Program-made: the position numbers and the translations under genes
The notes under the pieces: generated by a model
Told to the model about the DNA's origin: nothing
The model's input: the letters and a program-made list of their open reading frames with translations, nothing else
Databases searched by the model: none
Shown here: piece by piece, positions 18,963 through 28,480 of the stretch
How positions within the stretch are numbered: position 1 is the stretch's first letter
Layout of the letters: each line of letters opens with the position of its first letter
Source of the DNA: CAVSWT01 sp963775245
Lineage (GTDB): Bacteria; Bacteroidota; Ignavibacteria; Ignavibacteriales; Ignavibacteriaceae
Assembly (NCBI GenBank): GCA_963775245.1
Contig: CAVZID010000005.1
Span: 62,001-126,000 of the forward strand
DNA length: 64,000 bases
Direction: 5' to 3'

Positions 18963-20096
18963 TTAGATTTTAAATGCTATGAAAGGCAAGAAAAAAATGC
19001 TTGCAATAAATGGCAAAGGATCTTTTCGCTCCCATGTACATTCATACATTTCACTAAAACGATATTTAAATACTCTCCGTTCTCTAATCATTTGTGAAAT
19101 ATCTGCAAAAATATCAGCCCAATATTTATCAATTATATAAGTATTATTATTATTATTAATTACTTCTTTGCCTATTACAAAATCAATATATTTTTTCACA
19201 ATATTCTGGTTACATTGAGTTGCAAAATTTATTGATTTCCACGTTCTTGGATTCATTTCTATTACTTTATATTTATTATCTGTAGGATCTAGTACAAATT
19301 CTATTTCAGATATCCCCGTATATTTAATTTTATCAAGAATGACCTCAGCTATTTTCAATACATCTTTACTCTCAATGCTCCTTAAATAAGTGCCGGTACC
19401 AAATTTGTTTGGATGCTGCCTTAATTTTTCATAGATAAATAAACCTTTTATTTTTCCGTTTTCTGATGTAGTGCATACTGATTGTACAGGGAAATCACCT
19501 TCAATAACTTTTTGAATAATAAGATTTTCTTCGCCTAATTGATTTGCAATTTTTTTCCGTTCTTCATCATTTAAGTCTTTTAGAAAAAATGCTTTTTTCC
19601 CAGTAAAATTCTTAAAACTATTTCCTTTCCTACCTTTTAATATAAAATTAGAATCCCCTTTTTTAGAATATAGTTCGGAATTACCCAAATATGTTTCAAT
19701 TTGATTTTCGATTGGGAGTGTTTTGTTAAATAAATATTTATCAAAAATTACTTCATAATTATTTTCAGGTAAAAAATATTTCTCTTTTAAAACGGTTTTA
19801 TTATTATTTAGATATGCGATAATATCTTCATTTGTACCCATTATTACTGACGGGTAAGATACCGGCAATTTTAAAATAGTATTAGTTAAACTTTCCTCAG
19901 CATTTTTATCAAAACTAATATTTGCTAATAAATTAGATTCAAGTTTTATATATTTTGAAATATATTTTGAAAATCTTCCAGCCGAAAAATATTTATCATT
20001 AATTTGAATAATCGGAATTCCCATCTCACCGGCAGATCGAATAATCCCCAACCCTTGAGTTCCATTGCCTAAAACCACTAATGATGCTTTGTACAT
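18963..20096 (-). CDS. Second ATP-grasp ligase-like protein
   Basis: A 377-residue protein. The opening LVVLGNGTQGLGIIRSAGEMG (residues about 7-27) is the pre-ATP-grasp domain often found in O-antigen-associated carboxylate-amine ligases. The ATP-grasp core shows FILKGRKGNSFK, an IIQKVIEGDFP segment and the metal site VIEMNPRTWKS (E, N and R typical). The C terminus has a short hydrophobic stretch ending IFFLPFIAFKI, possibly for membrane association. It is separated from the first ATP-grasp gene by 133 nt and differs clearly from it in sequence. Substrates are unknown. Confidence 0.75.
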   Translation of the reverse strand: MYKASLVVLGNGTQGLGIIRSAGEMGIPIIQINDKYFSAGRFSKYISKYIKLESNLLANISFDKNAEESLTNTILKLPVSYPSVIMGTNEDIIAYLNNNKTVLKEKYFLPENNYEVIFDKYLFNKTLPIENQIETYLGNSELYSKKGDSNFILKGRKGNSFKNFTGKKAFFLKDLNDEERKKIANQLGEENLIIQKVIEGDFPVQSVCTTSENGKIKGLFIYEKLRQHPNKFGTGTYLRSIESKDVLKIAEVILDKIKYTGISEIEFVLDPTDNKYKVIEMNPRTWKSINFATQCNQNIVKKYIDFVIGKEVINNNNNTYIIDKYWADIFADISQMIRERRVFKYRFSEMYECTWERKDPLPFIASIFFLPFIAFKI

Positions 20097-20178
20097 GTAG
20101 AATGACGATTATTATAAAGAAATTAATATTGTAAAGATAACAATATTTAATAAATTACAAGAAATTTTATAAAACTTT

Positions 20179-21333
20179 TTAATTTGTTAAAGTCTTTATT
20201 ACCTGCTCATATTTTCCCATCTCAGTATTGTAGTTATACGCTTTAAAAAACTCTTTAGCTTGGGTAGTATATTCATTTCTTGCATTTGAGTCAGTATATA
20301 GATATAAGATTTTTTCTGCCATATTTTCTATATTTTCAGGTTCAAAAAAACATACCATTTCTTCAGAAAAGTATCTTTGTATAGCTTTATAACGGGGAGC
20401 AATTACCGGAATATTCATTATTACATATTCAAATAATTTAACCGGAAATCCATAAGTACTAGTCTGGAGACTATTTCTTTGCGGTAAAATCCCTATATCC
20501 ATCTTAAGAAGTATATTGGGAATATCTTCCAAAGGAAAGAATTTATCATATATAATTACATTTCTTTCAAGTTGATAATTTTCAACCAATTTCTTCAGTT
20601 CTTCAACTGTTTCTCCCTTCCCAATTAAATGGAAAACTAAATTCGGGACTTTATCTTTTATCAAATTTATTGCTTTGATTATAAGGTCTTGGCCAAGCCT
20701 ATAAGAAATCGTTCCATGATAGACCATATTTATAGTTTCAACATTTTTGTCTCTTGGTTCAACTTTTCTTGATTCAAAAATAAATGTATTAGGAACATTT
20801 AATATTGGTGTAATTTTACTTTTGTTTATTCCTGATTCAATTAAAAAATCCATTTGCCCTTCATCTGCACATAATACTTTGTCTGCAACATTCATGGATT
20901 GATTTTGTTCCATCTTAGCTATTGAATATAAAATCTTACTATTAAATTTTGACTTCATCATTATTGGGAATAAATCATGATTATCTAAAATTACCTTTTT
21001 TGATTTCACCCGAATTAAGTATTTTATAAATACAAGAAAGTTAGGCATGTTATGAAAGTGAAGTATTAGATTTGTGTTACTATCAACAATTTTGTTTGCC
21101 TCTCTTGAAACAAAAAAGAAGAATTTTATTAATCGTATTAAATAAAAAAAAAGATTTTTCCCTTGATATTTTTTTAATTTAAGTGAGCTGACATTTTCTC
21201 CGGTTTTTTCATCTTCTATACAAAAGACATGATATTTAATTGAACTTTTTTCTAGGAATGTAGTATAGGTTTTAACTCTTCCGTCATTAAAATATGTTGA
21301 AAATAAAATGTGAAAAATGATTTGATTATTCAT
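20179..21333 (-). CDS. GT4-like glycosyltransferase
   Basis: A 384-residue GT-B protein. The C-terminal donor domain has MVYHGTISYRLGQDLIIKA, HLIGKGE and the acidic motif FPVKLFEYVIMNIPVIAP. It is presumably cytoplasmic or peripheral on the inner membrane and adds one sugar to the lipid-linked repeat. It follows the decarboxylase-like gene by 31 nt and is followed by 82 nt before the ATP-grasp gene. Confidence 0.8.
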   Translation of the reverse strand: MNNQIIFHILFSTYFNDGRVKTYTTFLEKSSIKYHVFCIEDEKTGENVSSLKLKKYQGKNLFFYLIRLIKFFFFVSREANKIVDSNTNLILHFHNMPNFLVFIKYLIRVKSKKVILDNHDLFPIMMKSKFNSKILYSIAKMEQNQSMNVADKVLCADEGQMDFLIESGINKSKITPILNVPNTFIFESRKVEPRDKNVETINMVYHGTISYRLGQDLIIKAINLIKDKVPNLVFHLIGKGETVEELKKLVENYQLERNVIIYDKFFPLEDIPNILLKMDIGILPQRNSLQTSTYGFPVKLFEYVIMNIPVIAPRYKAIQRYFSEEMVCFFEPENIENMAEKILYLYTDSNARNEYTTQAKEFFKAYNYNTEMGKYEQVIKTLTN

Positions 21334-21364
21334 CGATAAAGAAATTTAATTTAATTAAAACCTT

Positions 21365-22141
21365 TTAAGAATTATATTCAGCAATTATAGTTTTACAGCC
21401 ATAAATTTGCTGACCGACTTTTACTTTAAATTCCACATTTTCGCATTGAATAAATAAATCTGCTTGCGAGCCTCTTTCAATAAAAGAAATTTTCTTTCCC
21501 ATCTCAATTTCATCATTTAATTTAAAATAAGGTGTAATTTTATTTACAAACTTGTCTGCAATTAAAATCAAATGACAACTCAAGGAACTATTTGTAAATT
21601 TAATTGTCATTCTTTCATTTTCTAAGTGGAATTTTCTTGCAAAGAGATTTATCGAACGTCTCAGTAAAGTGAAATTTATATATTCCCATAAATCGACCAT
21701 AGGCAAATTCAATCCGGTTTGATGATGATATATAAAATCAACTTTTCCTGATATTGGTGCGTAGTTATAATGAACATCAAAAGGTGACATATAAGCACCA
21801 ATTAACCAACCTTTCTTATTTTCCACTTCTGATTTTGCAATTTCAGATATAAATATCTCTTCACCATTTTTATTAGAAATTACTTTTCCATTTTCAACTT
21901 TATAAATGTACATTACTCTACCATCTGCAGGAGACACAATTATATTATTTCCTGTGGGGACAATTCTTTTAGGTTCTCTAAAAAAATAAATGTTTCTAAA
22001 CCAATAAAAAAATGCGATTGAAAAAATCAAAAAAGGTATAAACAAAAATAATAAAACGTGTAAAGGTGTAAGCCCTATTACCGAACCAAACACATATAAT
22101 AATAGAAAACCAACTATAACCAACAGTGCTAATTTTTTCAT
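21365..22141 (-). CDS. Phosphatidylserine decarboxylase-like proenzyme
   Basis: A 258-residue protein. Two N-terminal hydrophobic helices (about 4-48) are followed by FFREP (53-57) and SPADG (70-74), with D73 and H124 (MSPFDVHYNYAPISG) in the positions of the PSD catalytic Asp and His. The self-cleavage site is G224-S225 in ERGSQADL, which would generate a pyruvoyl group. PSD normally makes phosphatidylethanolamine from phosphatidylserine. Here it is embedded between glycosyltransferase and asparagine-synthetase-like genes (24 and 31 nt gaps) and no phosphatidylserine synthase is nearby. It may be the housekeeping enzyme or may serve the glycan lipid carrier or an amine decoration. Confidence 0.75.
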   Translation of the reverse strand: MKKLALLVIVGFLLLYVFGSVIGLTPLHVLLFLFIPFLIFSIAFFYWFRNIYFFREPKRIVPTGNNIIVSPADGRVMYIYKVENGKVISNKNGEEIFISEIAKSEVENKKGWLIGAYMSPFDVHYNYAPISGKVDFIYHHQTGLNLPMVDLWEYINFTLLRRSINLFARKFHLENERMTIKFTNSSLSCHLILIADKFVNKITPYFKLNDEIEMGKKISFIERGSQADLFIQCENVEFKVKVGQQIYGCKTIIAEYNS

Positions 22142-22165
22142 TATAATTCCTTTAATTAAACTTTT

Positions 22166-23857
22166 TTAAATAACATTTTTTAAAACTTCTAATTTGATGT
22201 TTTCATCAAAATTAAATTTAGTTGATACGTTAAGTTTATATTCTGCTCTCCATTTTGAATAATTTAAATCTACAATATGTTTCTTTTTTTTATTTAAATA
22301 ATATCTTATCAACTTTAATGGGACCAACATATTTGACAATTCATAATTCAAAGGATAACCCCTATTTGTATTGATATAAAGTAATTTTTCATCATAATTT
22401 TTTACTAATGATGCATAATATTTATGACTTAGATGTTGATATGAAAACTTATTATCTAAAAAGTTATGAGTAACAATACTATATCCAGATGAGATTAATG
22501 AAGTAATATAATTTATATCTAAAAACGGAGAGAAAGTATTTAGAAATAAGTTCTCAGTATTAAGTTCGGTTGCAAAATATTTTTGAATCCCAAAATTCAC
22601 TTTTATAAAAAAGTGGTTGAAATATTTATCATTATTAATTATGGGAGATATTAAGTTTGTTAAATAATCAAATACAAAATTTTGATTTAACCCTAGAGCT
22701 GAAATAAAATCTTTTTTATTATTCAAATAGTTTTTTAATATTTGCTCTTTATTGTCAGTATAAATTAAATTATATAACAACTCATTAGTTTGATTATTAA
22801 CTTTCAATCCATCTCTTAAAAATGAATCTCCGCAAAGTCCCGTAAATACATTCGAATTTATTTTTAGCTCTAATAATTTTTCCCAAATAAATACATAATG
22901 ATACCTATTAAAATTAAGCTCTATATTTTTTGTTCTAATAATATAATCCAAATAGGACTTGGAGAACTCTTCAAATTTATTATCTAATAATATTTTATAA
23001 TAGTCTACTTTTTTACTTTGGTTTAATATTATTTCAGCTACAGAAAATTCCATATTATTTTCTCGTCCAAAAGTAAAAGCTGAAAAACCAATTTCATTTT
23101 TATTTATTCCCGATAGCAATAACCTCGAGTCAAAACCTGATGTTAATGTTAATAATACTTCATTTCCATTTGAATATTGAGAAATAATATCTTTTAAAGT
23201 CTGAACAGTACTTTCAAGATTAATTTTTGATTTGCTTTTATTATCAATAATAAATTGTAATAAATTAAAGTAGTGAAATTGTTTGATCTTTTCTTTATTA
23301 AATTCTAAAATGAATCCAGGGAGAATCCATTTGACGTTACTAAATATTGTATTTTCATCATAAAAATAATTTAGTAATCCATATTGTATTAATCCGTTTG
23401 CATCTATAGTTGAATTTTCTGTTAGAAGAGCAATATTGCTTGAAATTAGTAATTGATTGTCCTTATACTTGTAATAAATTCGTAACACACCAACTTTATC
23501 ATTACATAGTAAAACTTTTTTATTCCTTAGATCAATTAAAACTAAATTAAATGAACCATGTGCTTGCTCAAGAAATTCTAAATTCTTTTCTTTATAATTT
23601 TTAATTAAAATACTCAACTGATGAGCTGAAGCAGATTGTTGTATTTTTTCAATTAAAATCTTTCCCCTAACAATTAAAAGAATTTGTTCATTCTTGTCAT
23701 AATAAAAGTTATCTGATATGATTTCATTATTTAAACCTTTTAAACTTAACTTCAAAAAGGAATTGGAAAATTTTATTTCATTGTTTTCTATATTAAAATT
23801 AAAAGAATCATTTTCAATCCATTTGTCAAAATCTATTTCAGCAAAAATAACACTCAA
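22166..23857 (-). CDS. Asparagine synthetase-like protein without glutaminase cysteine
   Basis: A 563-residue protein with the two-domain AsnB architecture. The N-terminal Ntn-hydrolase-like region (about 1-190) begins M-S-V instead of M-C-G, so glutamine hydrolysis is not expected. The synthetase domain keeps a PP-loop, LTSGFDSRLL, needed to adenylate a carboxylate. It could therefore join an acyl-adenylate to an amine or to free ammonia. It overlaps the GT4 gene upstream by 4 bp and precedes the decarboxylase-like gene by 24 nt. Its AT-rich, Asn/Lys/Leu-rich composition matches its neighbours. Confidence 0.75.
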   Translation of the reverse strand: MSVIFAEIDFDKWIENDSFNFNIENNEIKFSNSFLKLSLKGLNNEIISDNFYYDKNEQILLIVRGKILIEKIQQSASAHQLSILIKNYKEKNLEFLEQAHGSFNLVLIDLRNKKVLLCNDKVGVLRIYYKYKDNQLLISSNIALLTENSTIDANGLIQYGLLNYFYDENTIFSNVKWILPGFILEFNKEKIKQFHYFNLLQFIIDNKSKSKINLESTVQTLKDIISQYSNGNEVLLTLTSGFDSRLLLSGINKNEIGFSAFTFGRENNMEFSVAEIILNQSKKVDYYKILLDNKFEEFSKSYLDYIIRTKNIELNFNRYHYVFIWEKLLELKINSNVFTGLCGDSFLRDGLKVNNQTNELLYNLIYTDNKEQILKNYLNNKKDFISALGLNQNFVFDYLTNLISPIINNDKYFNHFFIKVNFGIQKYFATELNTENLFLNTFSPFLDINYITSLISSGYSIVTHNFLDNKFSYQHLSHKYYASLVKNYDEKLLYINTNRGYPLNYELSNMLVPLKLIRYYLNKKKKHIVDLNYSKWRAEYKLNVSTKFNFDENIKLEVLKNVI

Positions 23858-24852
23858 ATCTTACTATCCTTTTCTTTTAATACATTCTCATAAACCTTGA
23901 TTATTTTATTTGCAATTACAGAAGCGTCAAGATAGGAAATCTTTTCTCTTCCATCAGAAGGCATTCTGTTCTCATAAATAATCTTTAATCTGTGTGCAAT
24001 TTCTGAGCTTGAATATTCAACTAAAAAACAATTAAAAGTATTATTAATTACATCTTTTACATCTCCAACATCAACCGAAATAACCGGAAGATTACAAGCC
24101 ATTGATTCTTTAATTACATTTGGAGATCCTTCCCAGAATGAAGTTAAAAGCAATACATCTGAAGCTTTCATGTAATCAATAACTTTTGATTGAGATATTC
24201 CAAAAGGAGTTACTAATTCAGCATTGGATATTTTATTGTCTTTTATAAATTTCTCAAAACTTTCTTTAGCAAGTTTAAAATTTTTTCTAGTTAATTCGAT
24301 ATTCCCTAAAAATAAAACAATAAAATTATCTTGTTTCAAATTAAGCTTAGCTCTATTTTCTTTTTTATCACCGGGTTTAAATAAAGAGAAATTTACACCA
24401 TTAGGAATAACATCAATACTAGTACTTATATTTACTTTAGATTTCATATCCTCAGATTTTACGATAATCCTATCAACTCTCCTGGCTACAAATGTTGTTA
24501 ATGCTCTATCGAATCTACCTCTTATTGTAATTTTGCCCTTTTCATCAGGGCTTCCTAATAGATCGCTGCCCATTAAAGATAAAACAATTGGATGTTTTGT
24601 CTTAGCTAACATGGCAGTAACTCCACAATATCCATAATGAGCATGAATCAAATCAATATTATCTTTTTTTATTATTTCCTTTATTTTTTTAGAATAAGAA
24701 ATATAATTAACAATTGATTTATATCCTTTAATATCTAGAACAGATACATCTAATCCAGCGCTTATTAATGAATCGATTTGTGATTTAATGAAAGGCTGAT
24801 AGAAAGGAGTTTCTTGAGAAGGTAACCCGCTCGCAACATGCAGAATTTTCAT
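23854..24852 (-). CDS. Family 4 glycosyltransferase
   Basis: A 332-residue GT-B protein. It opens MKILHVASGLPSQETPFYQP. HAHYGYCG in the N-domain and VLFLGNIELTRKNF in the donor domain are followed by EGSPNVIKESMACNLPVIS, the E-x7-E element of GT4. It is coupled by 4-bp overlaps to both the PaaK-like gene (upstream) and the asparagine-synthetase-like gene (downstream), so the three are almost certainly one translational unit. Confidence 0.85.
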   Translation of the reverse strand: MKILHVASGLPSQETPFYQPFIKSQIDSLISAGLDVSVLDIKGYKSIVNYISYSKKIKEIIKKDNIDLIHAHYGYCGVTAMLAKTKHPIVLSLMGSDLLGSPDEKGKITIRGRFDRALTTFVARRVDRIIVKSEDMKSKVNISTSIDVIPNGVNFSLFKPGDKKENRAKLNLKQDNFIVLFLGNIELTRKNFKLAKESFEKFIKDNKISNAELVTPFGISQSKVIDYMKASDVLLLTSFWEGSPNVIKESMACNLPVISVDVGDVKDVINNTFNCFLVEYSSSEIAHRLKIIYENRMPSDGREKISYLDASVIANKIIKVYENVLKEKDSKI

Positions 24853-26252
24853 TTAATCTTCTCTTTCTCAATAATTCCATTAGGTGTTTTTGAACTTGAT
24901 CTATTACTAATATCAATAAATAATTTAAATTTACCATTAGTAGAATTGATAATCTCTTGATTAAAAACCAATTCAACTTTAAACTCATTATGTAAATATT
25001 GATTTAATGTATTTAATATCTTTTGTTTTATATCCGGCTCAATTATATTTTCAACAATCAAATTAACTGTTATTTTACTTTCATTTTTTATTACTTGATA
25101 TTGTTTTATTCCGTTAACTTGTTTTAATAATCCGCTGCCCAAGAAACTAGGGACTACCAAACTACCACCACTTGGTAATTTAATTATATCAGACATTCTC
25201 CCATCAATGCTTTTTAATTTAGAAAAATTTAAAGAATAATTTTCATTATTATCATTGATCGCTTCTGATGCTAAATCACCATTTTCATATCTTATAAATG
25301 GAAGGACTTTATTATATAAATCTGTAACTACTATTTTTTTAGAAACTTGAGTAGAATTTTCAATTGGCATCAATTCAACAAAAACTTTTGGTTCAATTAT
25401 AGAATAATATTTATCGAATTTTGTTTGAACAGCAATACCGTTTATTTCACTACACCCATAGTGATCGAAAACTTTCCCAATTCTTTCTTCTAATTTATTT
25501 TTTTGATACTCCTGTAGATTCTCTGCGGTAGTAAAAACACTATCTATAAAATCTAGTTTAACATTTCGTTCTTCAAGATATTTTGCAAATAAATACAAAG
25601 CATTAGTATAACCATAAATTGATTTAGGTTTCTTTTTCATCACAAGCTTGAATAAAACTTCAAATGCTTTTGCATCATTTAGATTATAAGCTACAAATCT
25701 TTTTTCGTTTAAAAGATAAGATTTTGATCTTGACGATAATTTTTTCCATTCAATATTAACAGTCGCAGAATGCCCCCAAATATTTACCCAGGGATCTCCT
25801 AATTTATACCCACCCAAATGTTTTGCAAATAATACAGAGGCTTTATTTGCACTTAGTCCAATTCTATCATGATAGTATTTAACGGGATTCCCTGTTGAGC
25901 CGCTTGATGACCCTTTAGTACAATTTGAAAGATCAATTTCGGATGAAATTATTTCATTTAAATTATCTTGAAGATCTTTTCTTGTTAAAGGAGGTATTTT
26001 ATTTAACTCATCCGGATATTTAAAATTATCATATCGAAATCCAGCGTCATCAAATCGCTTGTGATAGAACTTTGAGTGCTTATAAGAATATTTCAATAAT
26101 TCTTTAATCTTATCAACCTGAAAAGATATTATCTCATCTTTTGACCAATTAATAGTTTTTAGAAAAAAATTAAAAAAATATTTAACCTGTTGATTGTTTA
26201 ATCTATCCGAGATATTTAACGCAAAATTTTCTGCAATTATTTTTCTAAACAT
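24849..26252 (-). CDS. PaaK/CapK-like adenylate-forming enzyme
   Basis: A 467-residue protein of the phenylacetate-CoA ligase branch of the ANL superfamily. It contains the AMP-binding P-loop GSSSGSTGNP (about 112-121), YGCSE-INGIA near residue 270, RYENGDLA (the conserved aspartate) and a C-terminal lid domain. CapK-like members occur in capsule and EPS clusters and are thought to activate a carboxylic acid as an acyl adenylate. The gene pairs with the NodB deacetylase 23 nt upstream and the GT4 gene downstream. A second PaaK-like/NodB pair is encoded at 29550-32023. The substrate acid is unknown. Confidence 0.8.
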   Translation of the reverse strand: MFRKIIAENFALNISDRLNNQQVKYFFNFFLKTINWSKDEIISFQVDKIKELLKYSYKHSKFYHKRFDDAGFRYDNFKYPDELNKIPPLTRKDLQDNLNEIISSEIDLSNCTKGSSSGSTGNPVKYYHDRIGLSANKASVLFAKHLGGYKLGDPWVNIWGHSATVNIEWKKLSSRSKSYLLNEKRFVAYNLNDAKAFEVLFKLVMKKKPKSIYGYTNALYLFAKYLEERNVKLDFIDSVFTTAENLQEYQKNKLEERIGKVFDHYGCSEINGIAVQTKFDKYYSIIEPKVFVELMPIENSTQVSKKIVVTDLYNKVLPFIRYENGDLASEAINDNNENYSLNFSKLKSIDGRMSDIIKLPSGGSLVVPSFLGSGLLKQVNGIKQYQVIKNESKITVNLIVENIIEPDIKQKILNTLNQYLHNEFKVELVFNQEIINSTNGKFKLFIDISNRSSSKTPNGIIEKEKIK

Positions 26253-26275
26253 TTATACTATTAGATTTATAATTT

Positions 26276-27295
26276 TTATAGTGTATGTTTAATCAAACCA
26301 GACATTTCTTCCATGGTGGCGATATACAGCAGGCCTTTATCCCTTAAATCGGACACATATTTAAGTAACTCAGGAAATACTTCCTGTATTATCCAAGGAT
26401 TTTCACTAGGATGAAACCAACCATGGCATACAGTATTCGTTTCAATAGCCTTATCAATATATTTTTTGTAACGATATAAATAATATTCTTTAGTCCAATT
26501 AAATCCCATATCCTCTATACTAAAACTGCTTGGAAGCTTTATCATTCCTTCTTCACCAAGTTCAGGATAAAATAATTCATAATTACTCTTCTGCCGGTAA
26601 TTTGTAAATCCATGTTTGGCTAATGTTTTATAATTCCCATTCGTCCCACCTGGAAATACCATTGATTTCAAAGTTATATTCCATTTTTTAGCTGCGTCAA
26701 CGCAAGCTTTGATATCATCATCTGCAACTTGAGGAGGACATATATTATCTTTAAAGTGTAAATGGGAAAACGAGTGACATCCAATTTCATGTCCGGTTTT
26801 AGATTTTAATATCAACTCAACTAAATCCGGGGCATACCATTCAGGTGCTTTATGATAATCTGAATAAGGATCATAATCATACCAGCTTCCTTTTCTAAAA
26901 TCCCAATGATCATCAAAGTTAGGTATTTTATTCATCCAATCATGATCCCCATTATTACAACCTTCTAAAAATAAATGTCCCACTATTGCCCAAGTTATAG
27001 GGATATTGTAATCCTCAAATAACTTTAAAAGTACAGGTACATTTTGTCTTGACTGTCTTGCTTTTTTTAATCCATACTCTAAAGGATTTTTACTTTTTTT
27101 ACTATATCTCCATGCCCAAGCTAACTCAAAATCAGCAGAGATAACAAAACCAGCTTTATATCCATTTGGAAAATAATTATTCTTTGAAAATTTGACTGAA
27201 GGTTTGTTGCTAACTTTAAAAGATATTTTCGTTAAATAACTTTGGGCTGATTTTGGCGAGTTGCTATAAATTGATTGATAAATTTTTTTGAGCAT
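26276..27295 (-). CDS. NodB-type polysaccharide deacetylase
   Basis: A 339-residue protein with FVISADFELAW (D55), GHEIGCHSFSHLHF (H174, H178) and a downstream FPGGTNG motif, together giving the NodB metal site. The ADFE form of the first motif is used by deacetylases linked to O-antigen and PEP-CTERM-type EPS loci. No signal peptide is visible. It lies 90 nt after a GT4 gene and 23 nt before a PaaK-like gene. It probably removes an acetyl group from an amino sugar of the repeat unit. Confidence 0.83.
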   Translation of the reverse strand: MLKKIYQSIYSNSPKSAQSYLTKISFKVSNKPSVKFSKNNYFPNGYKAGFVISADFELAWAWRYSKKSKNPLEYGLKKARQSRQNVPVLLKLFEDYNIPITWAIVGHLFLEGCNNGDHDWMNKIPNFDDHWDFRKGSWYDYDPYSDYHKAPEWYAPDLVELILKSKTGHEIGCHSFSHLHFKDNICPPQVADDDIKACVDAAKKWNITLKSMVFPGGTNGNYKTLAKHGFTNYRQKSNYELFYPELGEEGMIKLPSSFSIEDMGFNWTKEYYLYRYKKYIDKAIETNTVCHGWFHPSENPWIIQEVFPELLKYVSDLRDKGLLYIATMEEMSGLIKHTL

Positions 27296-27385
27296 AATTG
27301 TAATAATTACTAGATGGTTTTTCAGAATTTAAGACTTATTTATTATTAGGTTTGATTCAAATATAAAACTGAGATTTAAAGAAAA

Positions 27386-28480
27386 TTAACTCATTAAAAT
27401 TGATTTAATAATTTCATAGTATTTCTGTTGCATATTATTTACGGAAAATCTTTCCTTTATTCTTTTTTGAATTTCGGTTTTATTGTTTGCATTTTCTTTT
27501 AATGATTTAACAGTTACTTTTATCTTGTTCACCAAATCATCAGTATTCTTATACTCAAAAAGAAGATCTTCTGAATTTAATATTTCTTTCGTTCCGCCTG
27601 TATTTGATGCTATTACTCTTAGGCCTGCGGCCTTAGCTTCCAAAATTGCATTTGAACAACCTTCTCCTAAGGAAGAATGGATCATTATATCTGATATAGA
27701 AAGTAACTCGGGTATATTTGGATTTTTATTATAAATAGATACTAAGCCTTCCAAATTCATATCTTTAATATAAGCTTTAATTTCATCTTCCATTTTACCT
27801 TTTCCAATAATTATATAATGAAAGTTCTTACTTTCATTTTTCAAGAAAATATTTAAAGATTTTATTATCGTAAAATAATCTTTATAAGGCATGAAATTAG
27901 CGATAGAAATAAAAATTATAGCATCACTCCCTAAATTTTTTTTTTGTAAAAATTCCTTTTTCTTTGTCGTATCGGCGGTAATAAAAAATTTGTCTTCAAT
28001 ACCATTATAAAGAACAAAATGCCTTTTGTTATTTATTTTGATTTTGTTGGCGGCAAATCCAGCGATTGAATTTCCAAGAACAAATTTAGAATGTTGTAAA
28101 ACAAATGACCTAAAAAGTTGTCCAAAATTATTTTTCCTTATACCGTGTCGAATTGATCCATTTAAGATGGGGACGCCTAGAAGTAAAGAAGCCGGTATAG
28201 AATACAGCATTTCGGAATTGCCCCAAGAATGTATTAAGTCAATTTTATTTTCTTTAATCAACTTCACTAAGTTCCTTATTCGTTCTATTTTACCAACGCC
28301 CAATTTTTTGGGTTGCTCTAAACCATATTCGTCAATATATGAATCACTAACATCATTTAATGTGGCTATTACATGTTTAATTTTTGCATTACTAAAGTTT
28401 ACTAGCACTGCAAGCTGTCTTTCTCTACCGCCTCTTCTAAAATCCGATATGATATGAAGCAATTTAATTGGTTCGGTCAT
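27386..28480 (-). CDS. Family 4 glycosyltransferase
   Basis: A 364-residue GT-B protein. It starts LLHIISDFRRGGRERQLAVL, an opening that matches GT4 proteins with the glycine-rich acceptor loop. The donor domain has FISIANFMPYKD and the E-x7-E motif SLGEGCSNAILEAKAAG. The start overlaps the preceding GT4 gene by 4 bp. It acts on the cytoplasmic face in assembling the lipid-linked repeat unit. Confidence 0.87.
   Translation of the reverse strand: MTEPIKLLHIISDFRRGGRERQLAVLVNFSNAKIKHVIATLNDVSDSYIDEYGLEQPKKLGVGKIERIRNLVKLIKENKIDLIHSWGNSEMLYSIPASLLLGVPILNGSIRHGIRKNNFGQLFRSFVLQHSKFVLGNSIAGFAANKIKINNKRHFVLYNGIEDKFFITADTTKKKEFLQKKNLGSDAIIFISIANFMPYKDYFTIIKSLNIFLKNESKNFHYIIIGKGKMEDEIKAYIKDMNLEGLVSIYNKNPNIPELLSISDIMIHSSLGEGCSNAILEAKAAGLRVIASNTGGTKEILNSEDLLFEYKNTDDLVNKIKVTVKSLKENANNKTEIQKRIKERFSVNNMQQKYYEIIKSILMS

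Noticed and set aside
24224..24637. A 137-residue plus-strand open frame inside the GT4 gene
   Set aside because: It lies wholly antisense to a clear glycosyltransferase and has no independent support; similar antisense frames at 28026-28457 and 24785-24988 were rejected for the same reason.
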